DNA from: Sulfidibacter corallicola
GTDB lineage: Bacteria > Acidobacteriota > Holophagae > Acanthopleuribacterales > Acanthopleuribacteraceae
Assembly (NCBI RefSeq): GCF_017498545.1
Contig: NZ_CP071793.1
Span: 7,930,256-7,994,255, forward strand
DNA: 64,000 nucleotides
Direction of reading: 5' to 3'
Shown here one piece after another: positions 34,742-44,559 of this stretch; position 1 is the first letter of the stretch, and each line of letters opens with the position of its first letter. The notes below the pieces were generated by a model. The model had not been told where the DNA came from. It worked only from the letters and a program-made list of their open reading frames with translations, and searched no databases. The translations under genes were made by a program, and so were the position numbers.

Positions 34742-36366
34742 GAACACAGTTCCTCGATGACTTTTTGAAGCATGTCGGCACTGAAGGGCTTGAGGATGAT
34801 TTTGTTGATACCCGCCTGACTGGCGTCGCGGTGATCGGCCTCCTCGTCCTGGGTGGTGACCAACACCATCGGCAAGCGGTCGGGGCCCTGTTGTTCCCGC
34901 ACGGTGCGCGCCAGTTCGATACCCGTGGTTTCGGGCATGTTCAGGTCGGTGAAGATCAGATCGGGGGTCAGGTCCCGCATGGCGTCCAGCATTTTGGCCG
35001 CGCGATCGAACACTTTCAGGCGGATGCCCAGTTCGTGGAGATAGCGGCGATAGATGCCGAGGATCACCGGTGAATCGTCGACGACGAAGACCAGCGGGCC
35101 GGTTTCGGTTTCGCGAGCTTGCGGGCGGATGGCGGCCACCAAGTCGGTTTCGCCGCGTTGGCGAAGCAGCTCGAGGAAGCGGGTCCGCGTCTCGGGGTGG
35201 GCCTTGGTCGCCAGGAAGGACGTGGCGAAGCGACGGAAAATGGGATCCGCGATCAGTTGTCCGAACAGGTTGTCACAGTCGGACGCGATCAGGAGCCGCA
35301 TCAGTTGCAGGGTCTCCTTGGTGTAGGTGGAGAGGATGTTCCGGATTCCTTCCAGGAGTCGTTCGTCGAGGTGCCGGTCGATGGCGCGCAGCGCGGCCAC
35401 GCGTACGCTCTCGTCGGCATCCTCCAACCCGGCGGCCAAGGCGTGTGCCTGACTTTTGAACGGCAGGTTCGCGATGGCCTCGTAGGCGGCGAAACGCACG
35501 TTGGGATCGGTCGGATCGGCGTACAGCAGCTCGCGGATGGGACCCAGCGCATCGCCCGCACCGATTTCGCCCAGAAGGTTCAGGGTGTGGACTTGCAGGT
35601 CGGGCCGGTCCTGCCGGCGGAGATTGCGGAACAGGGCGGTCAGGACCTCTCGATCGCCCCGGGCTCGCAATCGGTCCTTGGCGCCGACGCGCAACTCGGC
35701 CCGCTTGGAGTCCAGCAGGCGGTTGAGGTTCTCCACCGACATGCGGTCGAGCGCGTGACGCAGGTGCAGGTGAACCTGCTCGTCGGATCGGGAGTCGCGG
35801 CCCAGTGCGTCGCACAGGCGATCCAGCGAGGCCTCGGTGCCCATGTCGCGCAATGCCCGTTGGGCGGCCTCGCGCAGGACCGGGTGGTTTTGCGCGAGGC
35901 AGGGCTCCAGTACCGCGATGGCTTCGCGATTGGGAACGGCGGCCAAGGATTCGATCATCGCCAATTTGCCGCTGAGATCCCGGTTGCCGGGCAGTTCCTT
36001 CTGGATCACGTCCACGAAGGCGAGTCCGGTAACCTGGTGCAGGTGGGAAAGCGTGATCAATTTTTCGTCATGGCTTTGCGTGGTCAGGGCCCGCGACAGG
36101 TCCAGCGTCTCGCGGCGGAGGTGGTTCTCCAGCACGGTGCCGGCGTGGAGGTCGCCCACCAGCAATTGCGGAAAGCCGCGAATCAAATGGGCCAACAGCG
36201 GGATCGCCACCGCCGAGGGGGCCTCCAGGAGCTGTCTGAGGATCCAGTGACGCACGCCGTCGGAATGGTCGGCGAATTCCGCCAGAAGCGCCTTGGCCTT
36301 CATCAGATCGCCTGAATCGATGTTGACTTTCAATTCGGAAAGGAACGTTCCTTGGATGTCGCTCAT
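34738..36366 (-). CDS. HEAT-repeat protein with C-terminal receiver domain
   Basis: A 542-residue cytoplasmic protein. Residues about 30-405 are HEAT-like helical pairs (AIAVLEPCLAQNHPVLREAA, LGEIGAGDALGPIRELL, DPNVRFAAYEAIANLPF, GLEDADESVRVAALRAIDRH). Residues 418-540 are a receiver: LVFVVDDSPVILGIYRRYL, acceptor Asp in DLIFTDLNMPETTG, MVLVTTQDEEADH and IILKPFSADML. A receiver at the C-terminus of a helical scaffold is unusual and suggests that phosphorylation alters binding of a partner. It sits between CheR and the REC-PP2C gene, and its stop overlaps the start of the latter, so it may be an adaptor for that phosphatase. AGGA lies six bases before the ATG. Confidence 0.8.
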   Translation of the reverse strand: MSDIQGTFLSELKVNIDSGDLMKAKALLAEFADHSDGVRHWILRQLLEAPSAVAIPLLAHLIRGFPQLLVGDLHAGTVLENHLRRETLDLSRALTTQSHDEKLITLSHLHQVTGLAFVDVIQKELPGNRDLSGKLAMIESLAAVPNREAIAVLEPCLAQNHPVLREAAQRALRDMGTEASLDRLCDALGRDSRSDEQVHLHLRHALDRMSVENLNRLLDSKRAELRVGAKDRLRARGDREVLTALFRNLRRQDRPDLQVHTLNLLGEIGAGDALGPIRELLYADPTDPNVRFAAYEAIANLPFKSQAHALAAGLEDADESVRVAALRAIDRHLDERLLEGIRNILSTYTKETLQLMRLLIASDCDNLFGQLIADPIFRRFATSFLATKAHPETRTRFLELLRQRGETDLVAAIRPQARETETGPLVFVVDDSPVILGIYRRYLHELGIRLKVFDRAAKMLDAMRDLTPDLIFTDLNMPETTGIELARTVREQQGPDRLPMVLVTTQDEEADHRDASQAGINKIILKPFSADMLQKVIEELCS

Positions 36367-36562
36367 ACGGTGTCCTATTCATTTCGTTCTTGGTTGCACA
36401 CCCGCGGGATGGTGCGGGCGATTCGGGCCGATGCCGCGGCGCGCGCGGCAGCCGTGAAGAATCTCGATCGGCTGCCGGGTGCCGTTCGGTGCGATGCGAG
36501 CGCGCCGGCAACGCCCCGGGGCCTGTCGCCCAAAGATGCAGAAGGACAGGTGTTTGGAGAGG

Positions 36563-37441
36563 TCATCTGGTACTCCACGTGGTGGCTCGCGAGGCTTCGG
36601 ATTTGGGTCCGGCGACCCGATAGTAGCTTTTTCCCTGGAATTCCAGCCGCGCGTAGCGGTCGCTCACACCGATCAGGTTTTCCGTGGCGCCGATGACCAG
36701 AAAGCCGGGATCGTTGAGACGGCCACTGATTTGATCGAAGAGCCTGCGGCGGTTTTCCTGGGAGAAGTACACCGCCACATTGCGGCAAAAAATGATGTCG
36801 AAGCTGCCCAGGCGTTGAAGCGAGTGATGGAGGTTGATGCGCTCGAAGCGGCACAGTTGGGTCAACTCCGGTTTGACGCGGTAACCGTCCTCGGTCTGAT
36901 CGAAGTGGCGGCGCAACCGATCGAGCGTCATGCCCCGCGACAGTTCGAACTTGGAGTACACGGCCCTGCGCGCCCTGGCCAGCGCGAAGGGCGAGATGTC
37001 GGTGCCCAGAATGGCGATCCGGTAGCCGCTCAAATCCCGTAGCAGTTCCTTGCAGATCATGGCGATACTGTAGGCCTCCTGCCCGTAGGACGATGCCGCG
37101 CTCCAAATGCGGAGCTGCACCGGACCCTGTTTCCTTCTGCGTTTCTGGGCGTCGATGACGTCCGGGATCAGTTTGTGGAACGCGAGTTCGAAGGGTGAGC
37201 CATCGCGGAAAAAATACGATTCCTCGGTGGTCATGGCGTCGATGATCGCGTCTTCCACCTCGCGTTCGCCACGCCCGCGGAGCAGCAGCTCGGTGAAGGT
37301 GTCGCAGGCATAATGACGCAACAGGGGAAGCAATCTGGATTCGAAGAGATAGGCCTTGGTTTCGTCCAGCTCGATGCCCGTGAGCTGGTTCACGTATGCA
37401 CGGAACTCTTGGAGTTCGTTTGGGCCGATCCGAATGCGCAT
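36563..37441 (-). CDS. cheR: Chemoreceptor methyltransferase CheR
   Basis: A 292-residue SAM-dependent enzyme that methylates glutamates of the chemoreceptor. The N-terminal helical domain (QEFRAYVNQLTGIELDETKA, EDAIIDAMTTEESYFFRD) precedes the catalytic domain with the SAM loop LRIWSAASSYGQEAYSIAM, ILGTDISPFALARARRAVYS and the CheR signature FDIIFCRNVAVYFSQENRR. It follows cheB by nine bases in the operon and is followed by a 196-base gap before the HEAT-REC gene, where the reading is interrupted and a secondary promoter could lie. Confidence 0.95.
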   Translation of the reverse strand: MRIRIGPNELQEFRAYVNQLTGIELDETKAYLFESRLLPLLRHYACDTFTELLLRGRGEREVEDAIIDAMTTEESYFFRDGSPFELAFHKLIPDVIDAQKRRRKQGPVQLRIWSAASSYGQEAYSIAMICKELLRDLSGYRIAILGTDISPFALARARRAVYSKFELSRGMTLDRLRRHFDQTEDGYRVKPELTQLCRFERINLHHSLQRLGSFDIIFCRNVAVYFSQENRRRLFDQISGRLNDPGFLVIGATENLIGVSDRYARLEFQGKSYYRVAGPKSEASRATTWSTR

Positions 37442-37450
37442 GGGCGGGAC

Positions 37451-38509
37451 CTAGCCGAAATACCGGTTGAGCACGTTGGGAATTTCCTCCAGTGAGAGAA
37501 TTTCGCTGGCGACCCCCTGGCGAATCACCTCGCGCGGCATGCCGAAGACCACGCAGCTCGCTTCGTCCTGGGCGATGACGTGGCCGCCGCGGCGCTTGAT
37601 CAACTGCGCGCCGCGGTTGCCGTCGTTGCCCATGCCGGTCATGACCAGGGCCATGACCCGGCCATCGTAGATGCGGGCCATGGAGCGAAACAGGTAATCC
37701 GCCGAGGGTTTGCAAAACACTTCGGGGGGATCGTCGGTGATGCGGATGATCTCGCCGTTGTCGCCGGCGTCGACGCACATCTGCGCGCCGCCCGGTGCCA
37801 CGTAGACCCTGCCGGCCCTGACGGTCTGGCCGGATTTGGCCTCGACGACCTCGAGCTTGGATTGCCGATCGAGGCTTTCGGCGAGCGCCTGCGTGAAGAG
37901 CGGCGGCATGTGCTGCACGACCAGAATGGGCCGCGAAAAGTTGGGGTTGAGTTTGGCCAGGAGCCGGGCCAGGGCCGAGGGGCCGCCGGTGGAGATCCCG
38001 ATCCCGACCGCCCGAATCATGCGGATATCCATGGGCATGGGCGCGACCGAGACTGGCGGGGGCGGCGGACTCCTTTGCGTGGAGCGCTCCGGCTGCGGCG
38101 TTCGGGTCTGCAACATGGGTTGGATCATGGCGGTGAGGCGATGCCCCAGTTTGGCCTGGGAGGTCTCCAAATCCTCGAAATCCGGTTTGGTCAGGAAATC
38201 GAAGGCGCCGGCTTCCAGGGCGCGCATCGTCACTTCCGCCCCGCTGCGGCTGTAGGCACTGACGATGATGACCTTGGCGTTTGGGTGTCGCGCGCGGATT
38301 TGCGGCAGGGTTGCCAGGCCGTCCAGGATCGGCATCTCCAGATCCAGGGTCACCAGGTCCACCGGTTTTTCGGCCATGCGGGCCAGCGCGTCTTTTCCGT
38401 TGATGGCGCGGGTGACCGAGTCGATGCCGTCCATGGCCGAAAACAGGTCGGCCAGGATTTTTCGATACAGTGCGGAATCATCTACGACGAGTACGGAAAG
38501 TCCAACCAT
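37451..38509 (-). CDS. cheB: Chemotaxis methylesterase CheB
   Basis: A 352-residue response-regulated esterase that demethylates or deamidates the chemoreceptor. Receiver at 1-125 (LSVLVVDDSALYRKILADLF, acceptor Asp56 in LDLEMPILDG, FLTKPDFEDL), a Pro-rich linker (RSPPPPPVSVAP), and the catalytic domain with the triad Ser in GIGISTGGPSALARLL, His in LVVQHMPPLFT and Asp in MALVMTGMGNDG. The frame stays open far upstream across cheW in another frame, but the ATG at 38509 has AGGA six bases upstream and starts the receiver. It lies between cheW and cheR. Confidence 0.95.
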   Translation of the reverse strand: MVGLSVLVVDDSALYRKILADLFSAMDGIDSVTRAINGKDALARMAEKPVDLVTLDLEMPILDGLATLPQIRARHPNAKVIIVSAYSRSGAEVTMRALEAGAFDFLTKPDFEDLETSQAKLGHRLTAMIQPMLQTRTPQPERSTQRSPPPPPVSVAPMPMDIRMIRAVGIGISTGGPSALARLLAKLNPNFSRPILVVQHMPPLFTQALAESLDRQSKLEVVEAKSGQTVRAGRVYVAPGGAQMCVDAGDNGEIIRITDDPPEVFCKPSADYLFRSMARIYDGRVMALVMTGMGNDGNRGAQLIKRRGGHVIAQDEASCVVFGMPREVIRQGVASEILSLEEIPNVLNRYFG

Positions 38510-38565
38510 GTTGCGTCCTGGGGAGAATCGGGTCACGGGCCGTGGCGGCGGCCGGTCGTTTCGTT

Positions 38566-39027
38566 CTAGTCGCTGTCGAGGCAGAGCAATTTCTCGATGT
38601 CGAGAATCGCCGCGAGTTGTCCCTCCATCTTGTAGATGCCGGAGAGGTAGGCTCCCGACTTCTGGCCTACGTGGGCTGGAGGTGGTTCGATATCCTTGGT
38701 CGACGCGGGAATGATGTCGTCGATCAAGCCGACGCTCAAGCCCAGGTTCTCCCCCTTGTAGTGCACGATGATGAAATTGTTGGGGCCCTCGTTGCCCGCG
38801 ACGTCCTGCTCCATTTTCGCGCACAGGTCGATGATGGTCACGATGTCGCCGCGCAGGTTGATCACCCCGATCACGTAGGGCGGGGCGTGATAGACCGGTG
38901 TCACCTTTTGGCCCTTGAGAATTTCGCGGACGTTGAGGGCGGGCAGCCCGCACAGAATGTCGCCTGCGTAGAAAATGACCAGTTCCATCGAGGTGGCGCT
39001 GTCGGGTGTCTGGGTGTCGGTGGTCAT
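38566..39027 (-). CDS. cheW: Chemotaxis coupling protein CheW
   Basis: A 153-residue SH3-like coupling protein linking the receptor to CheA. The core runs from ELVIFYAGDILCGLPALNVRE through YVIGVINLRGDIVTIIDLCA to GLSVGLIDDIIP and ends with MEGQLAAILDIEKLLCL. The INLRG motif is the classic CheW receptor contact. GGAGGA is seven bases before the ATG. It lies between the receptor gene (72 bases) and cheB (56 bases). Confidence 0.95.
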   Translation of the reverse strand: MTTDTQTPDSATSMELVIFYAGDILCGLPALNVREILKGQKVTPVYHAPPYVIGVINLRGDIVTIIDLCAKMEQDVAGNEGPNNFIIVHYKGENLGLSVGLIDDIIPASTKDIEPPPAHVGQKSGAYLSGIYKMEGQLAAILDIEKLLCLDSD

Positions 39028-39099
39028 GGATGGGTCCTCCGGAAGGGTTGTCGTCGCATGGGGAACCGGGACGCCGGCGGAAAGGGCGGGTCAGGTCCC

Positions 39100-41145
39100 T
39101 CAGTGGGCGTGGCGCGTCGATCCCTGAAAGGTGTTCACCTGTTGGGTGAGGGTTTCGCTGATCTGGTTCAGGTTGGTCGCGCTTTCCTGGACCTCGGCGC
39201 TGTCGGATCGAAGTACCTTGGTGTTTTGGTTGACGGTGGCGATGCTGGCGGCGATCTCCTTGGATACCTGGGCCATCTGCGACAGGTTGCGGGCGATATC
39301 CTGGTAACCGAGATTGGTGTCCGAAATGTTGTCCGAGATGGTCTTGGAGGTGACCGCCTGTTCTTCGACCGCGGCGGCGATGGTGGAAACGATTTGGTCG
39401 ACTTGTTCGATGACCTTGGAAACCGAGCGAATGTTGGAGACGCTGTCTTTGGTGGATCCACTCATGGTATTCACCTTGCGGCGTATTTCGTCCGTGGCGG
39501 TATTGGTTTGTTTGGCGAGATCCTTGACCTCGGTGGCCACGACCGCGAAGCCGCGACCGGCCTCTCCGGCCCTGGCCGCCTCGATGGTCGCGTTGAGAGC
39601 CAGCAGTTTGGTTTGTTCGGCGATCGCCAGGATGATGTCGATGATCGAATGGATTTCCGTGCTGGCCTTGGCCAGTTCACCGATGCGGTTGGTGGCCTCC
39701 TGCACGCTTTGCACCGCTTCCCGCGAGATCTCGCGGGCGTCGGCCGAGCTGCGCGCGATCTCCTCGATGGTCGACTGCATGTCTTGGGAGTTGGCCGCCA
39801 CGGTGTCCAGGTTGCCCTGGGCCTGGGCCGACGAACTGCTGATCGCCTGCATCGTGACGCTCATTTCCTCCGCCGAGCTGGCCACGATGCCGGCCTGCTC
39901 GTTCAGGCTGTTGGAGCCCGTGTTCATGCGGCCGGACACGGCATCGAGCTTGTGGGCCGTCTCGCCCATGACCTCGCTTGCGCGGTGCATTTCGCCGAGC
40001 GCTTTCTCCAGGTGGTCGAGGAACTGGTTGAGCGCGTAACCCACCTGGCCGATCTCGTCCCCGCTGTCCAGCGTGAAACGGCGGGTCAAGTCCCGCTGGT
40101 GGGCCAGAGCCTGTAGTAGGTCCACCAGGTGATCCAGCACCTGCATGATGGACCGCACGATGAGGTAGGAGAGCAGCAGGGTTCCGCCGATCACGAGGGC
40201 CAGCAGGATGAAGGTGCGGAACATGTCGGCCCGGGCCGCGGCGCGGATGGCGACAGCTTCGGTTTCCAACGATTGGGTGATCATTTGCTCCAGTTGAAAA
40301 ACCAATTCGATCTTGCGCGTCTGGGTTTCGAACCATTGGGCGCTGTCCAACTGGAATTCTCCATCCAGGCCCTGGTCCAACATGACCTGGCGGATTCTGG
40401 CCGCGCGTGCGAATTGTTCGGAGGAACTGGCTTGGTCGTAGAACTCCCTCAATTCCTTGGAGGTGCGCGAGAGGAAAATGTCGAGATAGGTGTCTTCGGC
40501 GGCGATGATCTCCAGAAACTGGTGAAAGTGCTTCGCGTCGAAGCGCCCCCGGCCGATGGCGTAACTCACGGCCGCGCGTTCTCGGCCGGCCATTTCCTTG
40601 GCCCAGGCCAGATAGGTGAGCTGGCGTACCTGTCGTTTCAGGTTCGGCTGGATCACGATATCGGTCATGTCGTCGAAGGTGCGCAGGCATTTTTCGATTC
40701 CCTGGGTGTAGAACGTCACCACTTCATCGCGATTGACCGTGGCCGCGTCCACGCGCGCCCGAAAACCGGTGCGGGCCTCGAAGTGGGCGAGGGCCGTTTT
40801 GGTGTCGGCGATCAAGGTCCGGTTCGGTTCGGTCTCGTCGGGAAAAGATTCCAATAAGGCCTGCAAGGCCTGATAATATTCGTCCGCATTTCGGCGTTGA
40901 CTCGCCAATTTCCGCTCGAAGGCCGCGGCGTTGGCCAGAAATCCCACCGAGAGGCCGCGTTCCTCCTGGAGGGCGTTGGTCAATTCGCTGACGTTCTCGA
41001 TGATTGCGGTCGCGGAGCTGGCGAAACTCGCGTCTCTGATCATTGCCAGGTCCTTTCGAATCTGGCCTGTGGCGAAAAACATGATGACGAGAAGGGGTGC
41101 GATGATCAGCAGGATGACTTTCATGCGGATGCCCATGTTTTTCAT
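39100..41145 (-). CDS. Methyl-accepting chemotaxis protein with NIT sensor domain
   Basis: A 681-residue receptor. First membrane helix at about 8-25 (KVILLIIAPLLVIMFFATG), then a large outer domain whose start, ELTNALQEERGLSVGFLANA, is the signature of the NIT (nitrate/nitrite-sensing) helical domain. The second membrane helix is at about 310-332 (FILLALVIGGTLLLSYLIV), followed by a HAMP region and a long signalling coiled coil with the conserved tip LAIAEQTKLLALNATIEAAR and AGEAGRGFAVVATEVKDLA. Nitrate or nitrite is the ligand known for related NIT domains; here it is only a hypothesis. AAGGAG lies eight bases before the ATG. It is the only receptor in the operon and presumably the input of this pathway. 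Confidence 0.9.
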   Translation of the reverse strand: MKNMGIRMKVILLIIAPLLVIMFFATGQIRKDLAMIRDASFASSATAIIENVSELTNALQEERGLSVGFLANAAAFERKLASQRRNADEYYQALQALLESFPDETEPNRTLIADTKTALAHFEARTGFRARVDAATVNRDEVVTFYTQGIEKCLRTFDDMTDIVIQPNLKRQVRQLTYLAWAKEMAGRERAAVSYAIGRGRFDAKHFHQFLEIIAAEDTYLDIFLSRTSKELREFYDQASSSEQFARAARIRQVMLDQGLDGEFQLDSAQWFETQTRKIELVFQLEQMITQSLETEAVAIRAAARADMFRTFILLALVIGGTLLLSYLIVRSIMQVLDHLVDLLQALAHQRDLTRRFTLDSGDEIGQVGYALNQFLDHLEKALGEMHRASEVMGETAHKLDAVSGRMNTGSNSLNEQAGIVASSAEEMSVTMQAISSSSAQAQGNLDTVAANSQDMQSTIEEIARSSADAREISREAVQSVQEATNRIGELAKASTEIHSIIDIILAIAEQTKLLALNATIEAARAGEAGRGFAVVATEVKDLAKQTNTATDEIRRKVNTMSGSTKDSVSNIRSVSKVIEQVDQIVSTIAAAVEEQAVTSKTISDNISDTNLGYQDIARNLSQMAQVSKEIAASIATVNQNTKVLRSDSAEVQESATNLNQISETLTQQVNTFQGSTRHAH

Positions 41146-41201
41146 ACAATCGACTCCTTGAGGTCAATGAGGCGAGACTGGGAGAACCTCGGACAAAGGG
41201 A

Positions 41202-44200
41202 TCAAAAGGCTTTTTGGGCGATGGTTCGGCCGTGTTTCATGAATTCGTGGGTGCGCTGAAGGATGATTTCGCGGTCCAGCTTGATCAGGTAATCGTCCAT
41301 ACCCGCCATTCTTCCTTTTTCGATGGCGTCCGTGGTGGCCATCGAGGTGATGGCTACCACGGGAATGTGCTTGAGGCGCGCGTCGCCGCGAATCGCCTCG
41401 GTCAGTTCGTAGCCGTTCATGTGGGGCATCTCGATGTCGGTGAGCACGAGGCGGATGTCTCCCGCGTGTTGGACCAGGAGCTCGAGCGCCATACGGCCGT
41501 CGTCGGCGGTGATCGCCTCGTAACCGGCCTCGGTGACGAAGGACTGGACCTGCTCCTTGAAGAACTCCGAATCCTCGACCACCAGCACCCGGTTGGCCTG
41601 GCCCTGGTCGTTGCGGTAGGCCCGCTCGAAATCCTCGATCCATTCCGGCACCTGGGCCCGCACCAGGCCGTGCAGATCCACGATCAGGGTGATCCGGTCG
41701 TTGATGATCGTCGATCCGAAAATACCGGATTGCTTGTGGGTGACCATGTCGATTTCGGTGTCGGTTTGAATGATGTCGAGAATGTCGGTCACACAGAGGC
41801 CGACCTCGCGCCCCGCGATCTTGAAAATGATGACCTTGAAGATGATGTCCTCGGCGCCGGGTTCGATCCGTAGATTGTCGTCCAAGGTGAACAACGCCAG
41901 GCTCTTGCCGCGATGTTTCAGGGCCAGGCGACCACCGGCGCGCTCTACCTGGCCACAGTTGGCGGTTTCGATGCGCAGCACCAGTTCCATCGGCACGCCG
42001 AAAATGTCCTCGTCGTTGCCGCTGACCAGCAAAAACCCCTGGATGTCGCTCACGGAATCATCTGCGGCCGCCTGATGGGTGGTTTTGGTGCGAATCGCCA
42101 CTTCACGCAGTTTCATGTGGTGACAGATACCGTCCACATCGAGAATGCAGGCGACGTTGCCGGTTCCCAGAATGGTGGCGCCGGCATAGATCTGCGATTC
42201 TTTCAGGTGGCGCCCCAGCGGTTTGACCACGATTTCGGCCGAATCGAGAAGGTGATCCACGATCAGCCCGTAGCGCAGGTTGTTCGCGCTCACGACCGCG
42301 ATGTTGAGCGCGCCGTCGGGGTGATGGCGACGATCGCGCTCTTCCTTCGAACGATTGCTGTCGGGCGGGCGAATCACATTTTCCACGGGTCCGCGGCGAT
42401 CCACGATATTGTGGCGGCGATCCTTTTTGACGACGCCGGTCTCGGGATCGCGATAGGTGCCTTCGATGCCCAGGACGTCGCGCAACCGAACCAGCGGCAG
42501 CAGTTCGCCGCGCAGTCGAATGACCGGGGCGCCGCCCACCTGTTCCAGTCGATTGCGGACCTCGGCCTGGGGAATGCGCACCAGTTCCTGGAGATTGACC
42601 TGGGGGACGCAGAACTGCTGGTCTTCCACCTGGACGAGCAGGCTGGGAATGATGGCCAGCGTCAGCGGGAGTTTGATGCGGAACGTCGTGCCGCGACCGA
42701 GTGTGGAGTCGATGTCGATCGTGCCGCCGAGCCGGGTGAGATTGGTGTGGACCACGTCCATGCCCACGCCGCGACCGGAGAGTTCGGTGACCTCGGAGGC
42801 GGTGGAGAAGCCCGGCGCGAAGATCAACCGAATCACTTCCTTGTCGGGCATGGACTCCAGCTCGGCCTTGGTGTGCAGGCCGAGGCTCAGCGCTTTGGCG
42901 CGAATGCGGTCGGGCGGAATGCCACCGCCGTCGTCGGCGATTTCGATCACCACCATGCCCGCCTCGTGGTAGGCGCTCAGGCTCAGGGTGCCCGCCAGGG
43001 CCTTGCCGACGCTGCGTCGTTTCTCCACCGGTTCGATGCCGTGATCGCAGGCGTTGCGCACCAGGTGGGTCAAGGGATCGCCGATCGCCTCGATGATGGT
43101 CTTGTCCAACTCGACGTGTTCGCCTTCCAGCTTCAGGTTGATTTCCTTGCCCAGGCCGCGCGACAGTTCGCGCACGATGCGGTGGAACTTGGTGAAGATG
43201 ATGCCGATCGACTGCATGCGCGTGCCCATGATCGCTTCCTGCAGCTCGGACGTGATGATGTTGACCTTTTGCGCCGTGCGATCCACCAGTTCCCAATTGC
43301 GGGAGTCGGTGTTCAGGATCAGTTCGTTGCGGGTGAGCACCAGTTCTCCGGCCAGGTTCATCAGGCGGTCCAGCAGGTGAATGTTGACCCGGATGTTGGC
43401 ATCCACCTTCTTTGCCGACGAGGCACTCTTGCGTTCCGCTTTCGGGCGCTTGGGCGGTTGTGGACCGGAATCGGTCGCCGCCGGCGCGGTCGCCTCGGGT
43501 TGGGTGAGGGGTTCGACGCTGGGCCGCGGGGCCTGGGCCGGCTCGGCGGGGCGAGGGCTCGGCTCGGCTGGCGGCATCCACTCGGCAACCGGAGATTCCC
43601 GCGGCTTCTCGACGGGCGCCGGTGACGGGCTCGTCGGCTCCGCGCCTTGGTTTAGCAGGGTGCGCGGGTCCAGTCCCAATTCCTTTTCACCTAGTTCCAT
43701 GACCTTGTTCGGTTCCAAATCGAGGAAGTGGGCGATCAGGTCGTGTTCCATCACCGAGGCCAGCAGCACGTAGAACGGCAGTTCGAAGGTCTCCAGGTCG
43801 TCGTGCAGGGTGCCGATCGCGCCGATATCCAGCGTGCTGTCGATGAAAAAGGCGAGTTCCTGGAGTTCGTTGATCACCTCCAGCGCATTTTTGCCTTTGC
43901 GTTCCACGTCGTAATAGAGATCGTATTTGACCAGGTAGAAGTGTTCGCCGCCCTTGTTGTCGCGTATGCCCTCCTCGAGGTCCAGCGGCGTCAGGGTCAG
44001 CAATACGTTGCCGTCCGATCGGCGAATCGGGATTTCCTGCGACAGGTTTACCTGGTTGTCGCCAGGCAGCGATTGCGATACGCAGTTGGCGATGGAGGCC
44101 ACCAGGTCGGCGATGTCGGTGTCGTTCGAGGTGTCCGGTGCGTTGATCATCTGGGTCAGCACGTCGGCGCCGTCGAGCAGGACGCTGATGATTTGCGAAT

Positions 44201-44459
44201 TGGGGACGACCAATTTCTTGCGAATCTGGTCCAGCAGGTGCTCCATCACGTGCGACAGGTCCTTGATGTTGTGCAGGCCGAAGAAACCGGACGCGCCCTT
44301 GATGGTGTGGATCGCCCGGAACACGTGATTCACCAGTTCCGAATCCATGTTGGGGCCCTGCCGCTCGATTTCCAACAGATCGGTCTCGATATCCTCCAGG
44401 TGTTCGCGCGATTCGACCAGGAAGAGTTGCAGGATTTCGTCGTCACCGCTGCGGCTCAT
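41202..44459 (-). CDS. cheA: Hybrid chemotaxis histidine kinase CheA with extra CheW-like domain and receiver
   Basis: A 1085-residue kinase. Hpt domain at 1-120 with phospho-His51 in FRAIHTIKGASGFFGL; an extra region to about 280; a Pro/Ala-rich linker; dimerisation helices (NIRVNIHLLDRLMNLAGELV); GHKL ATPase with HLVRNACDHGIEPVEKRR, IADDGGGIPPDRI and GRGVGMDVVHTNLTRLGG; then CheW-like segments (SLLVQVEDQQFCVPQVNLQE and a second, weaker one, GFLLVSGNDEDIFGVPMELV, plus FKIAGREVGLCVTDILDII); and a C-terminal receiver with acceptor Asp in LVLTDIEMPHMNG. It would phosphorylate CheB, its own receiver and the downstream HEAT-REC and REC-PP2C proteins. AAGGAG is five bases before the ATG. Confidence 0.93.
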   Translation of the reverse strand: MSRSGDDEILQLFLVESREHLEDIETDLLEIERQGPNMDSELVNHVFRAIHTIKGASGFFGLHNIKDLSHVMEHLLDQIRKKLVVPNSQIISVLLDGADVLTQMINAPDTSNDTDIADLVASIANCVSQSLPGDNQVNLSQEIPIRRSDGNVLLTLTPLDLEEGIRDNKGGEHFYLVKYDLYYDVERKGKNALEVINELQELAFFIDSTLDIGAIGTLHDDLETFELPFYVLLASVMEHDLIAHFLDLEPNKVMELGEKELGLDPRTLLNQGAEPTSPSPAPVEKPRESPVAEWMPPAEPSPRPAEPAQAPRPSVEPLTQPEATAPAATDSGPQPPKRPKAERKSASSAKKVDANIRVNIHLLDRLMNLAGELVLTRNELILNTDSRNWELVDRTAQKVNIITSELQEAIMGTRMQSIGIIFTKFHRIVRELSRGLGKEINLKLEGEHVELDKTIIEAIGDPLTHLVRNACDHGIEPVEKRRSVGKALAGTLSLSAYHEAGMVVIEIADDGGGIPPDRIRAKALSLGLHTKAELESMPDKEVIRLIFAPGFSTASEVTELSGRGVGMDVVHTNLTRLGGTIDIDSTLGRGTTFRIKLPLTLAIIPSLLVQVEDQQFCVPQVNLQELVRIPQAEVRNRLEQVGGAPVIRLRGELLPLVRLRDVLGIEGTYRDPETGVVKKDRRHNIVDRRGPVENVIRPPDSNRSKEERDRRHHPDGALNIAVVSANNLRYGLIVDHLLDSAEIVVKPLGRHLKESQIYAGATILGTGNVACILDVDGICHHMKLREVAIRTKTTHQAAADDSVSDIQGFLLVSGNDEDIFGVPMELVLRIETANCGQVERAGGRLALKHRGKSLALFTLDDNLRIEPGAEDIIFKVIIFKIAGREVGLCVTDILDIIQTDTEIDMVTHKQSGIFGSTIINDRITLIVDLHGLVRAQVPEWIEDFERAYRNDQGQANRVLVVEDSEFFKEQVQSFVTEAGYEAITADDGRMALELLVQHAGDIRLVLTDIEMPHMNGYELTEAIRGDARLKHIPVVAITSMATTDAIEKGRMAGMDDYLIKLDREIILQRTHEFMKHGRTIAQKAF

Positions 44460-44559
44460 GGGTGCTCCTTGGTTCGGTTCCGCCGAGACGGTCCTTCACC
44501 GGCCGGGTGGTGGGGTTCCCGGATGAAGCGACTCTGTGAAAGGATCGGGCTGGGCGGGA

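Noticed and set aside
38510..38953. N-terminal extension of cheB into the cheW region
   Set aside because: The receiver domain and the ribosome site place the start at 38509; the upstream part is an off-frame reading of cheW.
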